A DNA stretch of 64,000 nt from Schizochytrium sp. TIO01 (lineage: Eukaryota; Sar; Bigyra; Thraustochytrida; Thraustochytriidae). The number at the start of each line of letters is the position of its first letter. Position 1 is the stretch's first letter. Position numbers and translations under genes: made by a program. This document shows positions 1 through 9,403 of the stretch, in pieces. Location: assembly GCA_004764695.1 (NCBI GenBank), contig SMSO01000014.1, forward strand, positions 6,190,029 to 6,254,028. Direction: 5' to 3'. The notes beneath the pieces are model-generated. The model searched no databases. It had not been told where the DNA came from and was given only the letters and a program-made list of their open reading frames with translations.

Positions 1-12
1 TTACACTTGCCC

Positions 13-507
13 ATGGATGAAGTTGTCGGGGCATCGTCATCGTCAACTAACTCTAGAAGTCCAAATGGTAAAGTCACCAAAGCACGTGGAGGGCGTAAAC
101 GCGCGCGTACAGACGATACCAAAGAGGCGGAGGAGTTGAGATGTGCAACCTGTCATGTATTAGCTCGGTCTACTACTACTCATCATAAGCTGATGCTGCC
201 ACCGGACGCATTGGAAGAACTTCAGGCCACTGATGGTGCTAATAACCAGCACCGGACTATTAATTCATTCTATGTAGAGGGTTGTGTGGTTTGGGATGCA
301 GAGATGTCTGCACCTGGCGACCCTCCCGTGAGCCGTATGTCAGTGCTTTTGAGTCTTCCAGAGACATTCAATCAGCGTTGGCTATCTGGGTCTCGTAGTA
401 TTGTCAACGAACAGGGAGAAGTAACGCTTCAGTTTTGCAAGTATGTCCGAGGTTTCGGCACTCTGCTCGCAGAGAAACTGCTCGCACAACGTAAACAAAC
501 ATGCTAA
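13..507 (+). CDS. Hypothetical protein, 5' end uncertain
   Basis: I do not recognise this protein. From the ATG at 13 it encodes about 164 residues. The frame is open all the way to the window edge, so the real start or an upstream exon may lie outside. The N-terminus is Ser-rich and then carries a basic stretch (KARGGRKRAR, about residues 20-30) that looks like a nuclear localisation signal. A CATCH motif with two following histidines could bind a metal, but the spacing matches no finger I know. The C-terminal half is an ordinary mixed sequence with no membrane segment. The next gene is convergent and about 920 bp away. Confidence 0.4.
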   Translation: MDEVVGASSSSTNSRSPNGKVTKARGGRKRARTDDTKEAEELRCATCHVLARSTTTHHKLMLPPDALEELQATDGANNQHRTINSFYVEGCVVWDAEMSAPGDPPVSRMSVLLSLPETFNQRWLSGSRSIVNEQGEVTLQFCKYVRGFGTLLAEKLLAQRKQTC

Positions 508-1429
508 CCTATCACTATAAAACATGCCATTTGATAAATCAAACCGTAACATTTTTCTTTCTTTTTTTCTTTCTTTCACTGTAGCATTCCTAGATCGCCA
601 TGAACATTTTATGTAAACCTTGGCAGACTAATTCAGTAGTCAGTGATAGCTTAATATCTTTCTTCAAAATCCTGCGAAATTATGTATACTATAAAAAGTG
701 ACAAGAAGATTAGCTACACTCACAACATTAAGAAAATTGAGAAATAAATAACATCCATTCAACCTATAGATAGCTAGATCTATGCTCCATGATTAAGAGA
801 GGAGTGTCATCAAGAAAATCACAAGCTCAGGCTAGTAAAAAGTGAGAAGGCAAAAAGAGGTAAAATTATTTAGACAGGAGTTCAAGAACGACAATCAAGC
901 AACACGAGTCTCTACAGACATCAGCACACCATCAGGAGAGCGCATCTGGTGTGGAAAGGTGAGGGACTTGTCATAGTGATATAACAGGTCAAACTGGGGA
1001 GGGGGGTGGAGGTATCATCGAGGTGAACGATCGCCTCGCATGCAGCAGTTACTGTTGTCTGGAGAAATTCTGCAAGCCGCGAATCACTTCCGGCCCAGCA
1101 GAATATCTATCTCAGACAGGATCCTAATGCCCAGCTCTTGATGTCGGTACTGGAGCACAGGAATGTTGAACGTAGCTATAGAGTATGGATGCTTCTGGGA
1201 ACAGACAAGCACATCATTTCCTATATATCAATCGGGAACCTCACATGCAATACAATTTGCAGAGATGCCAATCAACATAGTATCGTCACATCATCATTGA
1301 ATATAATACTCTTCAACTATCTTGTTATCAAACAAGAAGCATAACTGATCACAGTATGCTTTCACTTTCATGAATATAAAAGAGTATACATGAACATAAC
1401 GACCAAAGGTGTATCAGAATTCATCTTCC
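508..1429. other. Intergenic, no gene seen
   Basis: AT-rich sequence between two convergent genes. It holds short pyrimidine runs (TTTC repeats near 555-576) and only short frames with no recognisable product. It probably contains the 3' ends of both neighbouring transcripts. Confidence 0.5.
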
Positions 1430-2743
1430 TTAGAAGGTGTTGCGTGCACGGAGTTCCGCAATAGCATCCTTGATGGGCAGCAGGTCAACCTTGCCAGTCT
1501 TCCGGTCCATAAGTTCGACACGAGGGTTCGCCTCATCCAGCGCGTGTTTACCAACAATGATAATGTCTGGGTACCCCACAAGCTTTGCTTCCGCCAATTT
1601 TGCCCCCAGCGATTCCTTCCACCTATCATCTAACAGCACGTCCAACTCCTGCGGCACCTCATCACAGAACTCGCCTGCTTTCTTTGCGTATTCCTCCCTT
1701 GCCTTTGCGTTCCCCGGTGCCGTAACAACAACGCAATTATACGGCGCCACGCACCTTGGCCAGATAATGCCATCCTCGTCCGCTCCTCCATCGGCCTCGA
1801 TCATCACGGCCATAAGTCTTGAAATTCCAATTCCATAGCAGCCCATGATCAGTGGCTTTCTGGTTCCATCCGGGGCCTGGCTATGCGCATTAAACGCCTC
1901 GGAGTACTTGGTGCCAAGCATGAAGGTGTGACCGATCTCAATTCCGGGTCTGACTTTAAGTTCACCACTCCCACCACAGGAGCACGCTGGGTCTGTGCAT
2001 GGTCCACTAGTTGCCGGCGCAACCTCCGTGTTTGCAACAAAGTCTCCTTGTGAGCAAAAAACGACCTGGTCCTCGCCAACTTCTGCGGGCACTTGAAACT
2101 CGTGTGTGAGCGTGCCACCAATGGCGCCTCCGTCTGCGGCAACACGGTCGTAAGGCACACCCAGGCGTTTGAAGATGCGGTCATAGGCGTCGCAGACGAG
2201 ATTGTACGTCTCCGTAGCACAGGACTCAGTCTCGTGAAACGAGTAGAGGTCCATCATGAGGAACTCCCTGCCTCGAAGAAGACCAAAACGAGGTCGCAGC
2301 TCATCGCGGAATTTAGTCGAGGTCTGGTACAATCTAGCGGGAAGGTCGCGAGAAGGCAAGGCACCAAAGGAGGCAACAAGGTCAGAGATCTCTTCTTCAA
2401 ATGTAGGACCAAGGCAGAAACCAACGCCACGACGGTCCTCAAAACGGAGTAGCTCACCACCGTAGGCATCAAGACGACCTGACTGTGCCCAGAGATCCTG
2501 GCGAGTCACGAGAGGCAAACGGAGCTTTTCGGCGCGAAGAGGAGCACGACGCAGCTCGGTGTCAACAATCGCCTCTAGTTTGGAGAGAACACGGTCAGCC
2601 AGAGGGAGAAGACGGAAGATACCGGCACTACTTTGCTGCACGAAGCCACCGCGGAGGAGCAAAGCATGACTACGAGTGACAGCATGCTTTGGAGCCTCCT
2701 TCACGGGACGCAGCAGCAGACCGCTACGGAGCCACGCACGCAT
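1430..2743 (-). CDS. PARS2: Prolyl-tRNA synthetase, organelle/bacterial type
   Basis: This class II aminoacyl-tRNA synthetase charges tRNA-Pro with proline, probably in mitochondria. The 437-residue product starts at a true ATG, and its first 25 residues (MRAWLRSGLLLRPVKEAPKH) are Arg/Leu-rich without acidic residues, like a mitochondrial presequence. Visible elements in order are motif 1 around residues 40-60 (GIFRLLPLADRVLSKLE), the GPTFEEEISDLV segment, motif 2 (FRDELRPRFGLLRGREF), motif 3 (GCYGIGISRLMAVM) and a C-terminal anticodon-binding domain with DDRWKESLGAKLAEA. The length is that of the short mitochondrial PARS2 form, with no long bacterial INS editing domain. It is divergently arranged with the gene at 3554, with 810 bp between them. 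Confidence 0.93.
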   Translation of the reverse strand: MRAWLRSGLLLRPVKEAPKHAVTRSHALLLRGGFVQQSSAGIFRLLPLADRVLSKLEAIVDTELRRAPLRAEKLRLPLVTRQDLWAQSGRLDAYGGELLRFEDRRGVGFCLGPTFEEEISDLVASFGALPSRDLPARLYQTSTKFRDELRPRFGLLRGREFLMMDLYSFHETESCATETYNLVCDAYDRIFKRLGVPYDRVAADGGAIGGTLTHEFQVPAEVGEDQVVFCSQGDFVANTEVAPATSGPCTDPACSCGGSGELKVRPGIEIGHTFMLGTKYSEAFNAHSQAPDGTRKPLIMGCYGIGISRLMAVMIEADGGADEDGIIWPRCVAPYNCVVVTAPGNAKAREEYAKKAGEFCDEVPQELDVLLDDRWKESLGAKLAEAKLVGYPDIIIVGKHALDEANPRVELMDRKTGKVDLLPIKDAIAELRARNTF

Positions 2744-3553
2744 GGCTGATTAGGAAAGGGGCTGGGAGGTGCTGTAAGCACAGGTGAAGGCACGAGGCCG
2801 GAAAAGCTGGTTTGAAGGCCGGCCGCGAATGACAAATGATTGAACCTTTTTATGGTATTCAGGCAGGCAAGGCAAACAATGTAATGCAATGTTACTCATC
2901 CTTCGGCTATAGTTCTCCCTTCTTTTTGCTGTTCTCTTCTTCTCATACATTACTTTAGGCAGTACTGTTCTTATTCTTTGTTTCATGGTGATAGATAGGT
3001 AGGTAGCTGCTAGTAAATTACTTAACTAGGCACTGAATGTAAGACGCGCGAATGGATAGAATGCAAAATTCAATGCGAAACTCGAAGATTAACGAGGAAC
3101 GATGGGCTTCAGCTCAGGGGAAGTTTCGTCGATTACGCACGGCCGAAGACTTCATATTTTGCAGTTAAATAGTATGCAAAGGTTTGCCTTGATTGCAAGG
3201 AATAAGCGAAAATGCAATGTAATTTTTACTAACCTGCACAAATTGTTGCCGTAGCAAACTTGGTTGAAGTGATCTGCAGAATCTTTCAATGGAGCACAAA
3301 TGGGGTATTCACAAAGAGTACAAGCTCATCAAGAGAAGAAGAAGCAACTCGGTTTAAGCCAAGGAGCTAACCTGGTAACGCAGATAAAGATGAAAAGCAC
3401 TCGATGAAAATAATTAAAAATGACCAAAGAATGATAGAACACACACATTCATGTCAACAAAAACTGATAACAGCAATCCTTTGTTGTGATGTTGCAGTTT
3501 ACAAACTTCAACCAACTGGGCATAACAACGCGAGGTAGGCACTGGAACCCGGC
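2744..3553. other. Divergent intergenic region
   Basis: This 810-bp gap separates the divergent starts of the synthetase and the orphan membrane protein, so it should hold both promoters. I see no coding frame I would defend and no clear TATA box or initiator. Confidence 0.4.
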
Positions 3554-4618
3554 ATGCAGGAGGCTGTGTTCTTCCGTGTCTTCCTGCCAGTGGCAGTGCT
3601 GGCAGTGATGCTGGCACCTTTGGCTTCACTGTTTACTTTAAGGGCCATCTTCGCTGAGGATGAAAACCACCGCCACCGCGCACAACAAGCGAACGGCAAG
3701 TGGAATCCACCTCTCGAAAGTGAACTCAGAACAGAAAAACAACTGGGGGATGCAGTATCTGATAATGTAGAGGACATTAGGATACACGAGATAGAGACAG
3801 AACAAACGGGATCAAATGGTAATGCTGAACAACAGCAGCATCAAAATGAAGTTGACCAAGACATATCTGAATCTCAATATGAGAGTAACAAAGAGACTTT
3901 GCAGAGTGATCAGGCCCTTGTAGAAGAAGAATATGTAGAGAATATTCAGGTCGTCGACGACCTCGTGCTAGACATTGATCCACAGGGCGACTCCATGACT
4001 CTCCTGACAGCATCTAAAAACCCCGACGCTTTGCAGATACTCACTAAGGCCCTCGCAGGCCAAATCCCAGAATTTGTTGTTATCTATGGCAATATGCAAG
4101 ATGGAGCAGTCGGTGTGATCTTCCAAGCTTTGGAAGGTGGCTATCAGAGCACTACGCGTGTGGTTGCCGCAGCACGGGAAGTTGCTGTTGTGTACCTGGA
4201 GGAAGTCCAACCAGGGGATGCTCGTGGCACCGGTACTGCAACAGCAGTGCTTTTACCAGAGCTCACTCCAACACCCTTCATGAGAGGGACCCTTGTTCGC
4301 CACCGAGAGCTTGGCTTTTGCGCAATTGTCGTGGAACTAGATCCAGTTTGCCGGGCTACTGAGGAATGGATCGAAGCACGAAACGCTCTCAGGGCCAACT
4401 CTAGTATCGACCAGATCTTTTATGCTGTGCTTGTGGGAGAGCACGACATTGATCGTCTTGCTGATGAGAACATTTTATTGGAGGATGAAGGATTCGCTTA
4501 TGTTGCGCACGAAGAAGTAGAGAGACAAGACAACTGTGTTGTACACCACATTCGGCGGCGAGAGTTCTTCGAGACCTTTGATGACGAAAAGGCTCGCTTT
4601 ATTCCTGTTAAAGTATAA
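3554..4618 (+). CDS. Hypothetical single-pass membrane-anchored protein
   Basis: I do not recognise this 354-residue protein. It begins with a hydrophobic segment at about residues 5-32 (FFRVFLPVAVLAVMLAPLAS), which could be a signal anchor or a signal peptide. An acidic, Gln/Glu-rich, low-complexity linker follows to about residue 140. The remaining ~210 residues look like a folded alpha/beta domain (for example PEFVVIYGNMQDGAVGVIFQ), ending in a charged tail. Topology would put the domain outside the cytoplasm if the segment acts as a type II anchor. No catalytic motif is apparent. ATG at 3554 is the first in frame. Confidence 0.65.
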   Translation: MQEAVFFRVFLPVAVLAVMLAPLASLFTLRAIFAEDENHRHRAQQANGKWNPPLESELRTEKQLGDAVSDNVEDIRIHEIETEQTGSNGNAEQQQHQNEVDQDISESQYESNKETLQSDQALVEEEYVENIQVVDDLVLDIDPQGDSMTLLTASKNPDALQILTKALAGQIPEFVVIYGNMQDGAVGVIFQALEGGYQSTTRVVAAAREVAVVYLEEVQPGDARGTGTATAVLLPELTPTPFMRGTLVRHRELGFCAIVVELDPVCRATEEWIEARNALRANSSIDQIFYAVLVGEHDIDRLADENILLEDEGFAYVAHEEVERQDNCVVHHIRRREFFETFDDEKARFIPVKV

Positions 4619-5108
4619 GTGTCCCCATAGGCATGGAAGCTCTACCCCCAATCAGAAACCCTATGTCTGATATAAGCCACCAGAATATAGCACTTTCCCT
4701 GAAAATGGTAGTTTCGAACGCGCAAGGCTTATTTGCAAGAAAGCAGGACAAAGAGCAAATCTTTCATATGTTCGTTTTTGTTTATATGCGGACAATAGTA
4801 CTTCGTCTGCAGTGTAAACTATTATAATTAATTCTGTTTGAGCAAAAAAGGTGGAGCGTTCAGAAATATATCCTTCCCGAGTGCCAAGCAATCCTCTTCC
4901 TAAATCTTTTAATTTCTAGTGCAGACAGGGCAAAAACATTATCTGACACTATAGTATCGGCAATGATGAAATAGGTTTAAAAAAAGTCCGGACAAATCAA
5001 GGTTAGGCTAGGCAATACTTAACTATTTATTTTTTACTTTTGTGCACACAATGTACTTTTTGAACTAATTGTAAAATATTTGCTCCTACGAAACTTTATG
5101 ATCAAATC
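4619..5108. other. Intergenic between convergent genes
   Basis: 490 bp of AT-rich sequence between two convergent stop codons. Nothing beyond short frames is seen. Confidence 0.5.
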
Positions 5109-6422
5109 CTATGCATGCGATGCGGCAATGAGCTCATCAGCCTCCTCAAAACCAAAAAAGCGCATCGCGTTAGCAGTAGTCTGTCGAGCGACGTCCGCTG
5201 CCCCGTACCTTCCACCCGCATAGCGGCTGGCTACAGCAAGGCAGACTGCTGGCATAGCAGCTGGTTCATTGTTCCGAGCCTTGCGAAAGCCTGTTGCCTC
5301 AGGAAACCAAGACTTATCAGGCCGCATAAATGGTGAGTCAGTCTCAATCATAAGTCGATCAAAGGCAAGGTGCGACTCATCCGCAATAGCATCGAGTGTA
5401 CCAGTCCCCTCGGCACGAGAAAGCATGCCCACAAAACCAGTGAGGCCAATACAATAGCCCTTTGAAGTAAGGGACACCAAATCGCTCGTCGAACCTGTGA
5501 AACAGTGAATACAAACCCGTGAAGGATCTAGGCGGTCTGCGTATTTGGCCAAGATATCGGCACAGTGTTGTACGGCGCCTAGAGGCTCGCCTTTGTCCGC
5601 ATCGCGCTCCCTCAAATGCACAAAAAGAGGGCGCTTGAGCTCAGCAGCAAGAGCTACCTGAGCATCAAAAGCAAACTTTTGTGATTCCATGGGTGAGAAC
5701 ATACGGTCATAGTCGAGACCACATTCGCCAAGGCTCACGCAAAATGGGTTTGCAGCCATCTCTCGAAGAATTTCTAGCTTTTCCGGATTCACTCCGGAAG
5801 TTTCGTCAGCGATTTCCTTGGCATCGTGAGGATGAACACCAACAGTGGCGTATAAACGGATTGGCGTTTGGGTAGCCCCATCAACAGGGTACTTCACCTC
5901 AAGTTTTTTCAGCGTATCAGGGTCACCTACACCATGCCAGGCCTGGCTCAACTCAAGGCCCTGCCTTGAGCTTTTGAGTGAGCATCCTGTGAGAACAGCT
6001 CGTGAGACGCCTGCAGCCTCTGCCCTTTGAAGTTGTTCCAGAATTTCGACCTTCTTGAACCTGCTTTGGATGTTGATTCCAATATCTACCAGTTCACAAA
6101 CCTGATTGAGCTCATCTTTGATACTGAAGTCCCGCAGAGCTTTTACTCGATGTTCATGATCTTCTTCTGGCCTTTTCTTCTTCTGGCCCGTCGAAGGTGG
6201 CGGGGGCGGTGCTGTGAGTGCTTGGCGTTTATCTTCGGAAAGGTTTTCCAGAAATTCTTTCTTGCGAGCACGAATCTCTCTGATCTGAGCAAGCACTTCA
6301 GGTTCAGGTTTCTTACCCTTGGCAGGTTTCGGGGTAGCAGCTTCCGCAGCTAAGATGGATTGCCATGCCTCAGCTTCTGCTTCGTCCAAGACTTTTAGAG
6401 CTTGTGGTGTAAACGACGCCAT
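5109..6422 (-). CDS. TatD-family metal-dependent deoxyribonuclease
   Basis: A TatD/TATDN1-type TIM-barrel hydrolase, a family of 3'-5' deoxyribonucleases linked to DNA repair and apoptotic DNA degradation. The frame continues upstream but has no ATG there, so I start at the ATG at 6422 (437 residues). The first ~100 residues are a charged, low-complexity extension, including KGKKPEPE and a proline run before QKKKRPEEDHEH. The domain then reads VDIGINIQSRF, VGVHPHDAKEI, SLGECGLDYDR, RPLFVHLRERD, VCIHCFTGSTSDL and LMIETDSPFMRP. These supply the His, Glu and Asp metal ligands of the family. The N-terminal DIG-N form matches E. coli TatD rather than the HxH form of YcfH. The long N-terminal extension is unusual. 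Confidence 0.88.
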   Translation of the reverse strand: MASFTPQALKVLDEAEAEAWQSILAAEAATPKPAKGKKPEPEVLAQIREIRARKKEFLENLSEDKRQALTAPPPPPSTGQKKKRPEEDHEHRVKALRDFSIKDELNQVCELVDIGINIQSRFKKVEILEQLQRAEAAGVSRAVLTGCSLKSSRQGLELSQAWHGVGDPDTLKKLEVKYPVDGATQTPIRLYATVGVHPHDAKEIADETSGVNPEKLEILREMAANPFCVSLGECGLDYDRMFSPMESQKFAFDAQVALAAELKRPLFVHLRERDADKGEPLGAVQHCADILAKYADRLDPSRVCIHCFTGSTSDLVSLTSKGYCIGLTGFVGMLSRAEGTGTLDAIADESHLAFDRLMIETDSPFMRPDKSWFPEATGFRKARNNEPAAMPAVCLAVASRYAGGRYGAADVARQTTANAMRFFGFEEADELIAASHA

Positions 6423-7155
6423 TCCTCTGTGGGCCTGCCTTCGAGCAGCCACCCCCAGCAACCCTACTGGCGTGCAAAGCCTCGTCGTGCCGACCTTCAG
6501 GTAACCGACAGCGATGATTTATGTTTTCGTGGCGCTTGTGATTCTAGTTTTGATTCCAATCTTCAAGTTATCTTCTTCATCTGTGAGTCATTTTCCTTTT
6601 CCTTACCATACCTGCATTACTAACTTCTAAGCGCGTTTATTATGACAGAACCAACCCAGAACCGTACCAGAACGATACGAGATGAAGGCAGAAACAAAAA
6701 GCTCGCGGAAGACACCTCCTCCAGGCCTTGTTTTTGGAGGATTAGTAATTATGGAATCGGTTTGTTTAAGACAGGATCAGCGAAAGACTATGTGATTGTG
6801 AAAAGATCCACAATGTAAGAAGACTTGTCGTTCCCTTTTTCATTCCGAGACACCTAGTACAAATGGGCGTTTGTTCGTCCTTTCTTAACTTTCGTGGAAC
6901 TACGCAATCACCAATCAATAAGATTCTTGTGAATGTGCATTTTAAATACAAACAAGTCGATCAACATAAGCAAAAACATACCAGACAAAGTAGAGGTAGT
7001 GGAGGTTGAAGATGGTTTTATAAAGCTGGAGAACCTGGCTGTCTGAACGGTAACATTCTGGTTGAGTTGAGATGGACCATCATCTATCACCTTATGCTTG
7101 TCGGAATAAACACAAGAAAGGAAACTGCAAATAACCTTTTTGTTCTCTCGAGAAG
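6423..7155. other. Intergenic, left border of accessory island
   Basis: AT-rich stretch between the TatD start and the first island gene. No coding frame can be supported. The drop in GC toward 7 kb marks the change from host genes to the accessory region. Confidence 0.4.
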
Positions 7156-7656
7156 CTAGATTGTAAAAACTTTATGAACTACCAAACTACATGAAAACCT
7201 GGAAGAATTGATCCAAGAATCCAAGGGAACCACTTTGATGTATGATTTATATTTGGGTAGATCTTGGCGCAATGTGGTGGTTAGCATATAAATTAACCAA
7301 GTCCATATCACTAACGCAATTTTAAAAATTATGCAACGATAAATGATTACAGCACTTGCTCTTTCTGGTCCTACTTCAATATTCCATTTTGCTGTTCCTT
7401 TGAGGTTTTTTTGAACTTGGAAATCATTTAATGACATGAAAGTAACGTACTCATTGTTACTGACAAGGTTTATTATGCCGGACTCGTTGAATAGTTTGCA
7501 TATGCATGATAATTTACTGTGTGATAGTCCCTTGCAATGAGAATTGACCTGACATGGTAGCCAGCAATCATTGAAAAGACAAACGTTAGGCAATGAGATT
7601 ATCAGGTTGCCATCGGTGAGTGCCGTGTGATTAGAGGGTCCTTTCAATGAGCTCAT
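7156..7656 (-). CDS. Small PAN-like membrane protein
   Basis: A 166-residue product starting at ATG 7656. No function can be named. A cysteine cluster at about residues 26-53 (CLFNDCWLPCQVNSHC, then LSCICKLF) lines up in spacing and surroundings with the cysteine region of the protein at 14746-15309 (CLNLCVMAQDC, then LRSCIVF), including a trailing NNEYVTFMSL versus NVSYDVFTLE. Both resemble degenerate PAN/apple modules. A hydrophobic segment at about residues 108-127 (IIFKIALVIWTWLIYML) would be a membrane anchor, followed by a short tail. Unlike its relative it lacks an obvious signal peptide, so its 5' end may be lost. It is the last member of the co-directional minus-strand series. Confidence 0.5.
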   Translation of the reverse strand: MSSLKGPSNHTALTDGNLIISLPNVCLFNDCWLPCQVNSHCKGLSHSKLSCICKLFNESGIINLVSNNEYVTFMSLNDFQVQKNLKGTAKWNIEVGPERASAVIIYRCIIFKIALVIWTWLIYMLTTTLRQDLPKYKSYIKVVPLDSWINSSRFSCSLVVHKVFTI

Positions 7657-7841
7657 TAATTCGGATTAAATAAATAAATTTAAAGAATTTACCACTGATT
7701 GGTTGATTAATTTTTTGCCTATTTGTCAACGCTGCTGTTATCGATAAGCCAAATAAATGAATGAATGTATAGTAATATACTTTATATGTAAATATAAATA
7801 TTAGATTTGAAGATGAGTCTGGCTTTGTTATTACTATACTC

Positions 7842-8219
7842 ATGCAAAAGTCATTACCTAACCATGGATTTATTCCTGTGGTCACAGGCCCCACATCTGT
7901 ATCTCTGATAGAAGTGAAAAATGTTGACTACTTCGTCGATGTGTTGCGTATTTTCTTCAAGGAGGGTACTGCCTTTGAGGAAGCAATGAATCTTGCATTC
8001 TTGCATCGTAGACACGACTATATCGACCAACACTTTGAAATATCAACTCGCGCGACGCGTAGGCATATTGTCGATAAACATACTATGAATAGGAAGGAAT
8101 CAGAGTTTCCTTCTGCATGCTCTCCAAGTCTTGATCATCTGGGTTCGCACGGTAGTTTGAATGTGGTTCCTAAAATCTGCAATAATGGTGCGCAGGTATC
8201 CTACATTAGAGCTGGATGA
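7842..8219 (+). CDS. Hypothetical ORF antisense to truncated stalk protein
   Basis: A 125-residue frame with an ATG start that overlaps the 3' end of the minus-strand gene at 8100 by 120 bp. Residues about 25-85 look like a plausible charged helical protein (FFKEGTAFEEAMNLAFLHRR), and GC is locally higher than in the flanks. The overlapped part (after residue 86) is probably just antisense sequence. It may be a fragment of another gene brought next to the truncated paralog. Function unknown; it may not be a gene. Confidence 0.25.
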   Translation: MQKSLPNHGFIPVVTGPTSVSLIEVKNVDYFVDVLRIFFKEGTAFEEAMNLAFLHRRHDYIDQHFEISTRATRRHIVDKHTMNRKESEFPSACSPSLDHLGSHGSLNVVPKICNNGAQVSYIRAG

Positions 8220-9230
8220 ATATCCAAAGTTTGATTCATCAAATGGCCCCCATGATTGTGCAGGATTATAGCCAAGCTCCTTAAGAGTATTTTTAAGAGT
8301 TGCTTCAAGTGTATATGTTTGTTTGTTTGTCATTGTCTGTGGAGATGTAATTGGAGCCTGTGTTGGCACAGGGAGTGTTGTGGGTGATTCAGATGGCATG
8401 TAAGTAGGATTAGATGTGGGCACAACTGGCGCCTTAGTTGGATAAGTCGTTGGGTTTGTCGACTCATCGCTTGTCGCTTGCTCGATTGCTGTTGTGACAT
8501 CAAAAGAACTATAGTCCCCATCGTCACTTTCATAGTCTTCTTCATCTTCTTCATTGTCACTTTCATAGTCTTCTTCATCATCTTCTTCATCGTCTTCTTC
8601 GTCATCTTCTTCGTCATCTTCTTCATCGTCCTCTTCATCATCATCAGTCGTTGAGTTAGAAAGAACATCAGATGTTTGTAAATTACGCCTTGATCCGCCA
8701 AGACCACGAGTCAATGTGTTATCGTCACCATGGGTGGGGTTTTCTTCATTCAAAATGCTTAGTCGGCGTCCTAGACCACCGAGGCGCCTGCGACTGCTAT
8801 CACCTGAGCTATATTCTCCACCAGATGATGCATATGCACTTGAGTATGCAGAGCCACTGCTGCTGCTGCTGCTGCTGCTACTACTACTACTACTACCACT
8901 TGAACCGGATGAATATGAATCATCTCCAGTACTTGTATATTCATTAGACTCACTGTACCCCGATAGATACTCACCGTCATAGTACGCTGAATAGGCATCT
9001 GAGGATGCAATTGAAGATGCGGCACTAACACCTACAGACGCACCAATCGCAATGCAAATAATGAGAAAAAGAATAACGCAAGCCACGATCCCGTGTTCGT
9101 GAAGTAATGTTTTGAAAGAACCCCAGCATCCTTTTTCTCTGGATTCTCCTTCATTGGAGGCGACAATCCGCATTCCACGTCGCCCCCCACGATTTGAAAA
9201 CCCACCATGATGTTGCTGGGACCTCTTCAT
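8100..9230 (-). CDS. Truncated stalk-type surface protein, protease domain missing
   Basis: A 376-residue type II membrane protein. In order it has a basic cytoplasmic head, one transmembrane segment (about residues 45-68, ACVILFLIICIAIGASVGV), a stretch of 13 serines in a Ser/Tyr/Gly-rich region, a long Asp/Glu repeat (DDEED units), and a Pro-Thr stalk (PTTYPTKAPVVPTSNPT). The final part (LGYNPAQSWGPFDESNFGY, then GYLRTIIADF) matches the same stretch just after the stalk in the neighbouring metalloprotease gene (LGYSPYLEQGNVSDFG, then YGYLRTLVPDF). Right after this similarity the frame ends in an unrelated basic tail. I infer a duplicated copy that lost its catalytic domain. It lies 173 bp downstream of its relative, on the same strand. 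Confidence 0.6.
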   Translation of the reverse strand: MKRSQQHHGGFSNRGGRRGMRIVASNEGESREKGCWGSFKTLLHEHGIVACVILFLIICIAIGASVGVSAASSIASSDAYSAYYDGEYLSGYSESNEYTSTGDDSYSSGSSGSSSSSSSSSSSSSGSAYSSAYASSGGEYSSGDSSRRRLGGLGRRLSILNEENPTHGDDNTLTRGLGGSRRNLQTSDVLSNSTTDDDEEDDEEDDEEDDEEDDEEDDEEDYESDNEEDEEDYESDDGDYSSFDVTTAIEQATSDESTNPTTYPTKAPVVPTSNPTYMPSESPTTLPVPTQAPITSPQTMTNKQTYTLEATLKNTLKELGYNPAQSWGPFDESNFGYSSSSNVGYLRTIIADFRNHIQTTVRTQMIKTWRACRRKL

Positions 9231-9403
9231 AAGTACTTACTTAAATAAATACTTTTTATCGCTTATATCGCGCTTATGATTATCTCTCTTTTGAAGTCTA
9301 TGTATGGTTTTCAGCGTCCAATGCCAAAAAAATGTATGCGGTGTTACTTTTTAAAACTTGGAAATGTGAATATTAAGTTATGTACTGGTAGTTAGATAAT
9401 TTG

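Noticed and set aside
8330-9031. Met/Lys/Gln-rich frames in other phases of the stalk genes (also 10900-11238)
   Set aside because: They are frame shadows of the Asp/Ser/PT repeats.
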